Source of the DNA: Pedobacter cryoconitis
GTDB lineage: Bacteria; Bacteroidota; Bacteroidia; Sphingobacteriales; Sphingobacteriaceae
NCBI RefSeq assembly: GCF_003259615.1
Contig: NZ_QLLR01000002.1
Location: forward strand, 1-64,000
Length of the DNA stretch: 64,000 nucleotides
Reading direction: 5' to 3'
Part shown: piece after piece, positions 26,367 to 35,400 of the stretch
Numbering within the stretch: the first letter of the stretch is position 1
Layout of the letters: the number at the start of each line of letters is the position of its first letter
Position numbers and translations under genes: made by a program
The notes under the pieces: generated by a model
What the model was told of the DNA's origin: nothing
The model's database searches: none
What the model saw: the letters and a program-made list of their open reading frames with translations, nothing else

Positions 26367-27644
26367 TTAAAACTCCGACATAACCAGTTCAGGTTCTTCT
26401 GCCTTAGGCGATACCGTAGCTGGTTTCTTTTTAGCCAGCTGGTTCACCCTGTACATTAAAAATATACTAATCAAAGTGACTACAGCCACCACGTAACCAA
26501 CAGTATCATAATGTTCTATAGGACTGAATTTCGTTTGCTGAACAACGATCATCCCTGAAACTGCCGCTGCTACACCACCTGCAATTTGCTGCATAGAAGA
26601 GTTAATGCTCATAAATGCACCTCTGTCTTCCATATCAGGAATTGCGCTTGTTAAAGCAGAAGAAGGAACCATCCGGCTCATAATTCCGATCATCATCAAA
26701 ACGTTAAGACCAATTACGATCCAGAATGATGTGGCAGATAAATTGGTATAAGCCACACAGATCAGCATAGTCCAGATGGAGGCAATACTGAAAATTTTGA
26801 ATTTACTGACCGTATCACTTAACTTCCCGATTAAAGGCATGATGATTAATGAACTTATGCCGGAAACCATGAATAATACAGGTAGCTCCTCTGCTGTAAC
26901 ATGCAGGTTATTAACCGCAAATACACTTCCAAATGGCATCATCATGAAACCACCTATGGACAGTGCAGCTGTTGCGGCAAAACCAATCCTGTAATTCTTT
27001 TTGGACAAGGTATGCCAAAGGTGTTTGAATGCTGAACGGTCATGTTGCAAACCAAGATGCTTGTTAATGGGTTTTAAAACTACCACGATCAATACGGCAA
27101 TGATTATTGCCACCGCTGCAACCATTACAAAAGGAGATTCCCAGCCCCATTTGTTAGCGATATACAAACCAATCGGAATGCCCAGTACCTGGCTTGCGCC
27201 AAAACCCATCTGTATAAAACCCATTACTCTCCCTCTTTGCTGTAAACTGAAAAGATCGGTAATAATGGCCATAGAGATAGAACTGATCACCCCGCCAAAT
27301 AAGCCCGTGATAATACGTGCAGCAACCAATAGTTCAAAGGAATTGGCTAAACTGCATAAAAAGGTTCCAACAATGAAACCACTGTAAAAGAATAAAAGCA
27401 GTTTCTTACGATCAAAACGATCTGCAAATCCTGCGGTTAATAAACCTGAAATACCCGCGCTGAAAGCATAAGCAGAAACTGCAATCCCGAAAGAGGAAGG
27501 CTTCATACTTAAAGACTTAATCAGCATATCTCCTAAAGGAGACATGACCATAAAGTCAAGTATAACAGTAAATTGAGTCATTGCTAAAATAAAGATTACT
27601 ATCTTTTGATAGCCCGAAAAAGGTATAGTTCCTTCAGTTTTCAT
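26367..27644 (-). CDS. MFS efflux transporter (DHA1-like)
   Basis: 425 residues, 12 predicted membrane segments. The opening QKIVIFILAMTQFTVILDFMVMSPLGDMLIKSL has the D-x-x-V/M-x-x-P segment-1 motif of proton-driven drug antiporters; GLLTAGFADRFDRKKLLLFFYSGFIVGT is the loop 2-3 motif, and ARIITGLFGGVISSISMAIITDLFSLQQRGRVMGF matches segments 4-5. Exports an unknown small molecule. Starts 4 bases after a small gene and follows a tetR gene on the same strand, so it is probably under TetR control and induced by its own substrate. Confidence 0.88.
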   Translation of the reverse strand: MKTEGTIPFSGYQKIVIFILAMTQFTVILDFMVMSPLGDMLIKSLSMKPSSFGIAVSAYAFSAGISGLLTAGFADRFDRKKLLLFFYSGFIVGTFLCSLANSFELLVAARIITGLFGGVISSISMAIITDLFSLQQRGRVMGFIQMGFGASQVLGIPIGLYIANKWGWESPFVMVAAVAIIIAVLIVVVLKPINKHLGLQHDRSAFKHLWHTLSKKNYRIGFAATAALSIGGFMMMPFGSVFAVNNLHVTAEELPVLFMVSGISSLIIMPLIGKLSDTVSKFKIFSIASIWTMLICVAYTNLSATSFWIVIGLNVLMMIGIMSRMVPSSALTSAIPDMEDRGAFMSINSSMQQIAGGVAAAVSGMIVVQQTKFSPIEHYDTVGYVVAVVTLISIFLMYRVNQLAKKKPATVSPKAEEPELVMSEF

Positions 27645-27648
27645 AAAA

Positions 27649-27873
27649 TTAAGTTAATTCACAGCAATTGTAGCCGCGATCTTGTACCATTTCGATAACC
27701 TGGTCGTGTTTTAAGGTATAAGAGACTATCCTTAAAACATAGTCCTCATCATCGAGATCTACATTCCATTGTTCAATATTCTTGTTTTTGTCCAATAAAG
27801 GCTGCAAAGCCTGTTTATCCTCTTCAGATTTTATATCCGTTCTAAAAAGAAGGATATGATTGAAATTTTCCAT
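27649..27873 (-). CDS. Small protein with ferredoxin-like (HMA-like) pattern
   Basis: 74 residues, ATG start. The pattern beta (HILLFRTDI) - helix (EEDKQALQPLLDK) - beta (IEQWNVDLDDEDYVLRIVS) - helix (KHDQVIEMVQDRGYNCCEL) matches a heavy-metal-associated-like fold as seen in short Bacteroidetes proteins, but the CxxC metal motif of copper chaperones is absent; only a terminal CC is present. Located between tetR and the MFS gene in the same direction, 4 bases before the MFS start. Function unknown. Confidence 0.7.
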   Translation of the reverse strand: MENFNHILLFRTDIKSEEDKQALQPLLDKNKNIEQWNVDLDDEDYVLRIVSYTLKHDQVIEMVQDRGYNCCELT

Positions 27874-27923
27874 TTGCTGTCATTCTTAATTCTATTTAAA
27901 TAATTGTTTAAAATCATTGATAT

Positions 27924-28514
27924 TTATTTTTTCAGTCCCTTGACTACCAGATCAAAAGCTTCCCACAACATTTCATCGGTCATCTTGAATGGCTTACCAC
28001 CCAAGCTCTGTCCTTCATTGTTAAACTTAATTAAAGCGTAAAGCGGCGCGAAAGCAACTGACCAGTAAACTTCGAATGGCATTTCCCGGACTTCTCCGCG
28101 AGAGATAATATTGTCATTGAACCTTTTGAATTGAACTAAGGCATCTTCCATTAAAGTGGAGAGAAACTGGTCCTGGTAAACCGAAGCCCTCAACTGGTCA
28201 TTAAACTTGCTCAGCGTTGGGTTATTGATAAGTTCCCGATACCGGTTTTCCCACTGCTGACGTAACCCGGCTTCAAAAGAAGCTTCCGCATCAAAATTGT
28301 GAAGCATTGATTTTGCCAGCATCTTACCATGCTCCACTGCAAGCTGTGAAAGAAGATCATCCTTGTCCTTGTAGTAAATGTAAAGTGTGGCTACGGAAAT
28401 GCCACAGGCTTTGGCGAGCTTATTCATACTAAAACTTTCAAAACCACCTTTTGCTATAGTTTCTACTGCAATTTTTTTAACCAGCTTCTCTTTCTCTGTA
28501 TCTCTTGTGCGCAT
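27924..28514 (-). CDS. TetR-family transcriptional regulator
   Basis: Start set at the ATG at 28514 (MRTRDTEKEKLVKKIAVETIA), giving 196 residues; the upstream in-frame ATG at 28553 lies inside the operator region and ahead of a -7 box. The helix-turn-helix is at about residues 14-55: IAKGGFESFSMNKLAKACGISVATLYIYYKDKDDLLSQL. The C-terminal ligand domain is divergent, as usual. Probably represses itself, the small protein and MFS genes downstream, and possibly the divergent AsmA gene. Confidence 0.9.
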   Translation of the reverse strand: MRTRDTEKEKLVKKIAVETIAKGGFESFSMNKLAKACGISVATLYIYYKDKDDLLSQLAVEHGKMLAKSMLHNFDAEASFEAGLRQQWENRYRELINNPTLSKFNDQLRASVYQDQFLSTLMEDALVQFKRFNDNIISRGEVREMPFEVYWSVAFAPLYALIKFNNEGQSLGGKPFKMTDEMLWEAFDLVVKGLKK

Positions 28515-28532
28515 AATTATCAAATGATTAAT

Positions 28533-28587
28533 CAAATATAAGTGAATATTCATTCATTAATGAAATAATAAATAAAATATATCTTTG
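28533..28587. promoter_or_regulatory. Divergent promoters with paired palindromes between tetR and the AsmA-family gene
   Basis: The minus strand has TATATTTG (28540 down to 28533) before tetR and the plus strand has TATCTTTG (28580-28587) before the AsmA-family gene; both match TAnnTTTG. Between them are two adjoining perfect palindromes, TGAATATTCA (28543-28552) and TTCATTAATGAA (28553-28564), the likely TetR operator. Confidence 0.65.
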
Positions 28588-28617
28588 CGCCACACACATT
28601 CTAATTACTCGCCTCCC

Positions 28618-31600
28618 TTGAAGAAAGCACTTAAGATCACCGGAATAAGCATTGCGTCTTTAATTCTGCTGATATTACTCCTCCCCTATTTAATACCCAA
28701 TACCATTTCTAAAGAGATAGAAAACAGGATCAACCAGAATATCAATGGAAAGGTTGAATTTGAAAACACCAGTTTATCATTCTTTAAACACTTTCCCTCT
28801 TTAACCCTTAGCCTAAATAACTTCACTTTAAAAGGCTCTGCCCCGTTTGAAAAGGAAACTCTGATCCAGGCAAAGCAATTATCATTTCGCTTAGACCTGA
28901 GTACTGTTTTGTCAAAACAGGTAAAAATTGATCAGATCTTTTTAGACCAGGCCAATATCAATATCCAGGTAGATCAAAAAGGAAATGCAAATTATAACGT
29001 TTATAAGAGCAATAACAATCCTGCTGCTGCTGAAGATGGCGGTTCTACGTCGATAAAAATTGAAGGTATCTTTATCAATAAAAGTAACCTGACTTATAAT
29101 GATCAGTCGATCCCGATGAAGGTTAGTGCTAAAGGATTGAATTATATAGGTAATGGAGATCTGAGCAAGGCGATTTTCGACTTAAAGAGTAATGCCAGAA
29201 TTGATACGCTGGATCTGTACTATAATAATGCGCCTTATCTGTTAAATAAAAAGATAGATGCGAAACTGCTGACCAAGATCAATACCAACTCGCTCGATCT
29301 GATGTTTAATGAAAATGACTTAAAAATAAACTCCCTGCCGATTTTGTTTGTGGGCAAGTTCTCTTTTCTGAAGGATGGTTATGACATCAATTTTAAGACC
29401 GCTGCTAAAGAAACCGATCTTCATAATATTTTCACAGTATTGCCTCCATCAATCGCCAACCGGATGCAGAAAACAGCGATTAAAGGTTATGCCGAAATCA
29501 ATGCTTCTTTAATAGGAAAATACCTGGCTAAACAAAAGGTTATGCCTACCCTGGCTTTTAATATTAAAGTACGCGATGGTCATATTAGTAATCCCAAAGC
29601 GCCGGAAGCCATCAGTAATTTGTACTTGAATTTACACCTGAAACTACCCAGCTTAAACCCTGATAGTTTATATATTGATATGGACAGCTTATATTTTAAT
29701 ATGGGCAAGGATTATGTAAATTCTGTAATTAAACTCAATGGCTTAAAAAAGCCTAAGGTCTTTATCAATACCAGGGGATCGATTGATTTAATGAAATGGG
29801 GTAAAATATTTGAAGTGAGCAACTTAAAAGGTATTTACACCATAGATCTGCAAGCTGACGGACAATTCACCAGAAAAATAGTAAGAACTGGTATCAGGCA
29901 GGTAGATACCGTGAGTGTCATTCCTAAATTCACATTAAAATCATCACTGCGTGACGGTTATTTTAAATATCCTTCGCTGAATGCTTCCATTGAAAAGATC
30001 AATTTTACAATAAACGGGCGTAACAGTGACGGAAATTATAAACACACGCAACTGGATATTAATGATATTAATTTACAGGCGCTGAGTAATTATATCAGAG
30101 GGTCAGCTAAGATACAACCGGGTAATATGGCTATAGCCATAAAGTTAAAGTCGATGATTAATCTTGCCGAAATCAAACAGTTTTATCCCTTAAAGGATCT
30201 GGAACTCAATGGGGAGCTTAACCTGGATTTGCAAAGTAAAGGTGTATATAACAAGGCCAGAAAAACTTTCCCTGTAACCGAAGCGTCTTTCAAACTGGCA
30301 AACGGCAGAATTAAGACTGCACACTTTGACCAGCCCTTAGAAAATATTATTGTAGATGGAACGCTGACTAATAAAGATGGAAGCTTAAGAGGTACGCAGG
30401 TGAATATCAAACCGATCTCTTTTGTAATGGCAGGCCAGCCATTTATGCTGAAAGCCGCAGTCAGGAATTTTGAGAATGTAGCTTATCATATCACCTCGAA
30501 AGGTTTTATAGATATTGGTAAAATGTATCAATTCTTTGCAATTAAAGGATACCATGTTAATGGAACAGTATTTACGAATTTATCTTTAAAAGGTTTACAA
30601 AGTGATGCCACTTCCGGAAACTATCAAAAGCTGAATAATAAAGGTCAGTTGATTGTGAATAATATCAGCCTGCAATCAGATCTTTTCCCAAAATCCTTTT
30701 TAATCAAAAACGGCGTATTCTCTTTCGCACAGGACAACATGAAATTTGAGAAGTTCAAAGCGAGTTATGGAAAGTCAGATTTTACGATGGATGGTCAGCT
30801 GGGCAATGTGATTAACTATGTACTTACGCCTAAAGCAAAGCTAACCGGTAATTTTAATTTTCAGAGCAAGCAGATTTTTGCAGATGAATTAATGGTTTAC
30901 AATACTCCAAAACCAATTCCCGGAGCTCCTGCGGGAAGCAGTGGGGTCATTTTAATTCCCGCCAACCTGGATGTAACTTTATCCGCCAATGCGGGTACTG
31001 TATATTACAATGGTTTACAAGTTAAAAATGCCAAAGGTAACCTGGTTTTAAAGGATGGTACATTGACATTGAACCAAACCAGCTTCAACCTGATTGATGC
31101 TTCGGTGAATATGGATGCAACTTATAAAAGTATAACTCCTGAATCTGCTTTGTTTGATTATCATATTTCTGCTAAAGAATTTGATATTGCCAAAGCTTAT
31201 AAAGAGATTAAAATCTTCCGGACGCTGGCAACTTCAGCTTCAAAAGTTAAAGGAGTAGTAGGCCTGGATTATCAATTGTCAGGAAAACTGAACCAGGATA
31301 TGCTTCCGGTATATCCATCCTTAAAAGGTGCTGGTGTATTGTCTTTGAAGAAAGTGAGCTTAAGCGGATTTAAAATGATGAATGCGGTAAGTAAAGCTAC
31401 CCGAAGGGATAGTTTAAACAATCCGGACCTGCGTGATGTTGAGATCAAATCTACTATCAATAAGAATATCATTACTATAGAAAGATTTAAAATGCGGATT
31501 GCAGGGTTCAGGCCTCGTTTCGAAGGACAGGTTAGTTTTGATGGCCGCCTGAATATGAGCGGAAGATTAGGTTTGCCACCTTTTGGTTTAATTGGTATTC

Positions 31601-31689
31601 CTTTGACCATTACCGGAACACAGGATAAACCAATCATTACTTTAAAAAGAAACAAAGAAGCGAAACTGGAAGAAAAAGAGGAAGAGTAA
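28618..31689 (+). CDS. AsmA-family protein (inner membrane, outer-membrane biogenesis)
   Basis: The best start is the TTG at 28618 (KKALKITGISIASLILLILLLPYLIP), which begins directly with the membrane anchor and gives 1023 residues; an earlier TTG at 28585 lies inside the -7 box. After the single N-terminal membrane segment comes the AsmA N-terminal motif (ISKEIENRINQNINGKVEFENTSLSFFKHFPSLTLSLNNFTLKG), long beta-rich repeats, and the C-terminal AsmA block (KVKGVVGLDYQLSGKLNQDM, MSGRLGLPPFGLIGIPLTITGTQDKPIITLKR) with an acidic/basic tail. Such proteins bridge the envelope and are linked to phospholipid transport. Confidence 0.88.
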   Translation: MKKALKITGISIASLILLILLLPYLIPNTISKEIENRINQNINGKVEFENTSLSFFKHFPSLTLSLNNFTLKGSAPFEKETLIQAKQLSFRLDLSTVLSKQVKIDQIFLDQANINIQVDQKGNANYNVYKSNNNPAAAEDGGSTSIKIEGIFINKSNLTYNDQSIPMKVSAKGLNYIGNGDLSKAIFDLKSNARIDTLDLYYNNAPYLLNKKIDAKLLTKINTNSLDLMFNENDLKINSLPILFVGKFSFLKDGYDINFKTAAKETDLHNIFTVLPPSIANRMQKTAIKGYAEINASLIGKYLAKQKVMPTLAFNIKVRDGHISNPKAPEAISNLYLNLHLKLPSLNPDSLYIDMDSLYFNMGKDYVNSVIKLNGLKKPKVFINTRGSIDLMKWGKIFEVSNLKGIYTIDLQADGQFTRKIVRTGIRQVDTVSVIPKFTLKSSLRDGYFKYPSLNASIEKINFTINGRNSDGNYKHTQLDINDINLQALSNYIRGSAKIQPGNMAIAIKLKSMINLAEIKQFYPLKDLELNGELNLDLQSKGVYNKARKTFPVTEASFKLANGRIKTAHFDQPLENIIVDGTLTNKDGSLRGTQVNIKPISFVMAGQPFMLKAAVRNFENVAYHITSKGFIDIGKMYQFFAIKGYHVNGTVFTNLSLKGLQSDATSGNYQKLNNKGQLIVNNISLQSDLFPKSFLIKNGVFSFAQDNMKFEKFKASYGKSDFTMDGQLGNVINYVLTPKAKLTGNFNFQSKQIFADELMVYNTPKPIPGAPAGSSGVILIPANLDVTLSANAGTVYYNGLQVKNAKGNLVLKDGTLTLNQTSFNLIDASVNMDATYKSITPESALFDYHISAKEFDIAKAYKEIKIFRTLATSASKVKGVVGLDYQLSGKLNQDMLPVYPSLKGAGVLSLKKVSLSGFKMMNAVSKATRRDSLNNPDLRDVEIKSTINKNIITIERFKMRIAGFRPRFEGQVSFDGRLNMSGRLGLPPFGLIGIPLTITGTQDKPIITLKRNKEAKLEEKEEE

Positions 31690-31760
31690 TCTTTATTCAA
31701 TATCGGATGAGCTTTCCTATAACACCGCCAAATCGATATGTGCCTGAAAAATTCCAATAA

Positions 31761-31786
31761 CTCAAAACCAGATGTGCGGTTTTGAG
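31761..31786 (+). terminator. Hairpin after the AsmA-family gene
   Basis: A 9-bp stem CTCAAAACC / GGTTTTGAG around an 8-base loop, followed by TCAAAAT. Located 71 bases after the stop. Confidence 0.45.
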
Positions 31787-31794
31787 TCAAAATA

Positions 31795-31827
31795 AAAGGG
31801 GCTTTTAATTGAATTAAAAGCCCCTTT
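31795..31827 (-). terminator. Strong terminator at the tail end of the Mu-like element
   Basis: Arms AAAGGGGCTTTTAATT (31795-31810) and AATTAAAAGCCCCTTT (31812-31827), with A/T runs on both sides, so it can work in both directions. It ends the long minus-strand tail operon, whose last stop is at 31845. Confidence 0.8.
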
Positions 31828-31844
31828 ATTTTTAATTGCAGACC

Positions 31845-32135
31845 TTAAGCTGCAGTGATCAAATCAACCTCTGCTTTAATTGCTGCTACAAGCGCATTAT
31901 CACATTCGGTATTGTTGAATGAGATATTGATACTCGTACCGTTTTTAGAATAAGATACGTAAGGCTGAGTTCCTCCCAGCTCCGAACTGGTAAAATTACC
32001 ATTCACTTGCACATCTTTTACTGGTTTACCTTCTTCAAACGAGTATTGAAAATTTAATTTCCATCCGTTAACTTCCATTGAATCATTTTTTTGTGTGCGG
32101 GTAGAAATATTAACCCTTTTTGTTGTTGTTGCCAT
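31845..32135 (-). CDS. Small phage-element protein, unknown (last gene of the tail operon)
   Basis: 96 residues with alternating beta-strand pattern (KLNFQYSFEEGKPVKDVQVNGNFTSSEL, PYVSYSKNGTSINISFNN) and a short C-terminal helix (NALVAAIKAEVDLITA). No signal peptide or membrane segment. It sits 4 bases downstream of another small gene and directly before the strong terminator. Position after the tail tip is where fibre chaperones, decoration proteins or accessory genes often sit, but no family was recognised. Confidence 0.65.
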   Translation of the reverse strand: MATTTKRVNISTRTQKNDSMEVNGWKLNFQYSFEEGKPVKDVQVNGNFTSSELGGTQPYVSYSKNGTSINISFNNTECDNALVAAIKAEVDLITAA

Positions 32136-32139
32136 GTTA

Positions 32140-32445
32140 TTATTTATTTAAAGTTTGTAATTTGTTAGTCAGGTAAGCTTTTAAAGCATTGTGCGCTGGC
32201 GTACCGAGCATTTTTGTGATTTCAATGGCCTGAATTAATAGTTCAAGCTCATCTGAGTTTAGTTCTGCTATTCGTTCAGTAGTATAGGAATGATAAATTT
32301 TGCTTCCCAATTCAGACATAGGAATAGTCCCCCCGATATAAATTGTATTTCCAAAGCCTTTAATCCATTGATCAGGAAGAGCTAATTCCGTTCCTTCTAA
32401 ATCCTGATAGATGACTTCTTTAAAGTCTATTATTGTTGTTTCCAT
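32140..32445 (-). CDS. Small phage-element protein, unknown
   Basis: 101 residues, ATG start, 18 bases after the tail tip stop. The N-terminal half is strand-rich (TIIDFKEVIYQDLEGTELALPDQWIKGFGNTIYIGG) and the C-terminal half is helical (DELELLIQAIEITKMLGTPAHNALKAYLTNKLQTL). Could be a tail-associated or fibre-assembly protein by position; not recognised. Confidence 0.65.
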   Translation of the reverse strand: METTIIDFKEVIYQDLEGTELALPDQWIKGFGNTIYIGGTIPMSELGSKIYHSYTTERIAELNSDELELLIQAIEITKMLGTPAHNALKAYLTNKLQTLNK

Positions 32446-32463
32446 CTTTAATTATATTATTAT

Positions 32464-35400
32464 TTAAATTCTGACCGCTCCTACACAGATACCCTTGACG
32501 AATTTAAGACCAAATCCACCACCAATATTTTGAGTAAAACTTTGTCCCATTGATCCGGAAACCCGTATATCTCCAGCCAAAATATCTACCGCAATATTAA
32601 TTGACGCTCCTGATGCAGAAGCCACCATTCCGATATTAAGACCTGATGATTTATTCATCTTGTTTTCAAACCTTGCCACCGCAGTAACTCCAGATGTTGC
32701 CGAATACACAGTATGACCGATACCAGAGAAGGAATCATCTTTGTTATTTAAGAAAGCCATAAGTCCTCCACCAGGATTTAATATAAATTGATTGCCGTTA
32801 CCTTCATTTATATAATCCATATAGCCATTCCTGATATTAAAACCACCTATAAAGCCAGCATTTACATTGATAGTTCCTGAAATATTGGCATTTGCCGCTG
32901 TTAAAACCCCCTCACTGGTTACAGAAAAAAATTTGTTAATTGATGTTATCGAATTATTTTGAATCAAAATTCCACCTATTGAACCTGCACTTGCGTTTAT
33001 GGTCCCTGAAATATTGGCATTCGTTGCTGTTAAAAATCCAGCACTGTTTACAGAAAACAATCCATTAGATGAAGTAATCGCATTTCCTTGAATTATAATA
33101 CCTCCAATTGAACCTTTAGTGAAATTTAAATCAAGTCCGGTGATGTAACCTACGTTAATGACATTCGCTGTTATAAAAGCTGCATCCACAGCAAACGTCA
33201 CTACACTTCCATTATCTATCGTAGTTACACCTTGTTTTGCCGCTATATTAATGTCACGATAAGCCATTGTTTTCAGCCGGTCGGTCAACGCATTATTTGC
33301 CTGCTGTGCTAATACTGCTTTATCATTTGCATTTGATATTGCTGCGCTCACATCTTCAGGCGAAGGGGACCAAGTAGTTGGTTTGCTTCCTTGCTCCAAC
33401 TTCATCTGAGTAAAATAAGCCTTATGTAAAACGCCTGCACCATATATAAACGGTCTTATAAATAAATCACCATAGTCAGTATTTACTCCTCCTGTTTTAA
33501 AAGTCACATAACAAAATCTAAAATTATCAACTTGTATTTTTTGTTGATAAGCAATTATCTCATAACTCCAATCATTCGTATTTGGCCCAGCCCCCAACCA
33601 GAAGTGCATAGGCACGATGTTATCGACTTCTCCGGAATAGTCCTGTGAGTATACCCATCCGGAATATGTATAAACAGTACCTCTTCTAACTCTGACAGGT
33701 TCACTGTATGATACGTTACCTGTAGCAATGTCGGGCGAAAATAAACACGTTGACCCGTTAGTAAACTGGCCCGCAACAACGGTATTAGACCAATAGTTAT
33801 TATTAACAAAATTTGCCGTATTTTTCAGCATATTAACTCCGCCAAAATCCACAGAATCCACTAACTGCCTGGCTGTTAGATCTGCGGCAGCCTTAGCAGC
33901 ATTGGCTTTTGCCTGTGCATCCTGGCTTGCACCATATAACGCATTGGCCTGTGCTGCATTTGCTTTCGAAGTAGCCACTGAATTAGCAAAATTATTAGCC
34001 TCATTTGAAACATCAATTGGAGCAGGGGACCAGCTAGTAGGCTTATTTCCTTTTTCAACATTAAGATCTTGTAAAAGGAAATATTGCCAGCCGATCGTAT
34101 CGAAATCAACAAACGTATACAACTCTGGAGTGTAATTAGTGACATTTACAGTATGCTTAAAATATACCCACTCATTAATTTTTCTAATAGGTATAACAAT
34201 TCTGTTTAGGTCACAAATATCAATTCCCATATTTATAGAACCATTACTCTTGATGTACCCTGATACAGTCCATTCTCCATTTGATGTGATAACTGAATTT
34301 ATACGAAGTAGTCCATCATTCTGACCTTGTGTACCTACTGAAAAGATACCATTAGTAATTCTAAACCCCGACACAGTGCCATCCTTAACATATTGCACGC
34401 CGGCTAATCCGGTATAACCTGTCATTGGAGAGGTCGCCCCAAATGTATTAGTTCCTCCTATTTGTATACCATCAACTTTGGTTTCAATATCTTCGGGTGC
34501 CGGTGACCAGTCCGCACCCTTGTTACCTTCTACTATTTTAAAATTTCTAATGTAAAATGCCTGTCTGCCACCAGTTCCGTAAATAATTACAGGTTGATTT
34601 CCACTGATTGCTCCGCTATTAGTTGTTTGGCTAACCCTATTCCAGATATTAGTATCAGGTACTGAAATACCATTAGATACACCGTTTATTCCAACAGCCA
34701 AATAGTGGCCGCCTGTATAATCATAACCTCGTATATCGAAGGAAACGATATAATCTGTATTAGCTTTTATAGGTACTGTCAATTTATTAAATGCGTATAT
34801 TCCATTTGCATCTGCTGCAGACTGAATATACAAAGCAGGAATACCGTCAACAATTACGGCTTCTGCTGACCCTCCATTTTGCTCCCACCCAGACAGACCA
34901 TTTTTAAATGCTCCATCTAATACTATATTCCTGGTTCCAAGTGTAATACCGCCAATTTTATCGGTAACATTTTTAGAAAGATCATCAATTGAAGGTTTCC
35001 AGTCAGTTGCTTTATTTCCAATTTCTACTTGCAGACCATCTAAAACAAACCAAGTAGGAGAATTAATATCAAATCTGATCGCCATCGTTTTAGCTTCTGC
35101 AGGGGTTGAAATTGTTATTGAATTTCTTTTTCCCCATGAAAAATCTGTATTGGTATATGTTACAGGAATAGCTGGCTGGACATCAGTTCCATTATACGCC
35201 AGAACTATATTAATTCCCTTCGCTTCCGAAGGTGAAATCGAATAGAAAGATATGATGTATTGAGTACTACCAGCCACTTTAATTCTTGGCATCTGGTAGT
35301 AGAATATAGGATTCAAACCTTGATTATCAGCTAATAAAAAATAGCTGCCCAATCTTGGTAAGATACCTCCGTATTCACTTGACAATCCCGGATTACAATT

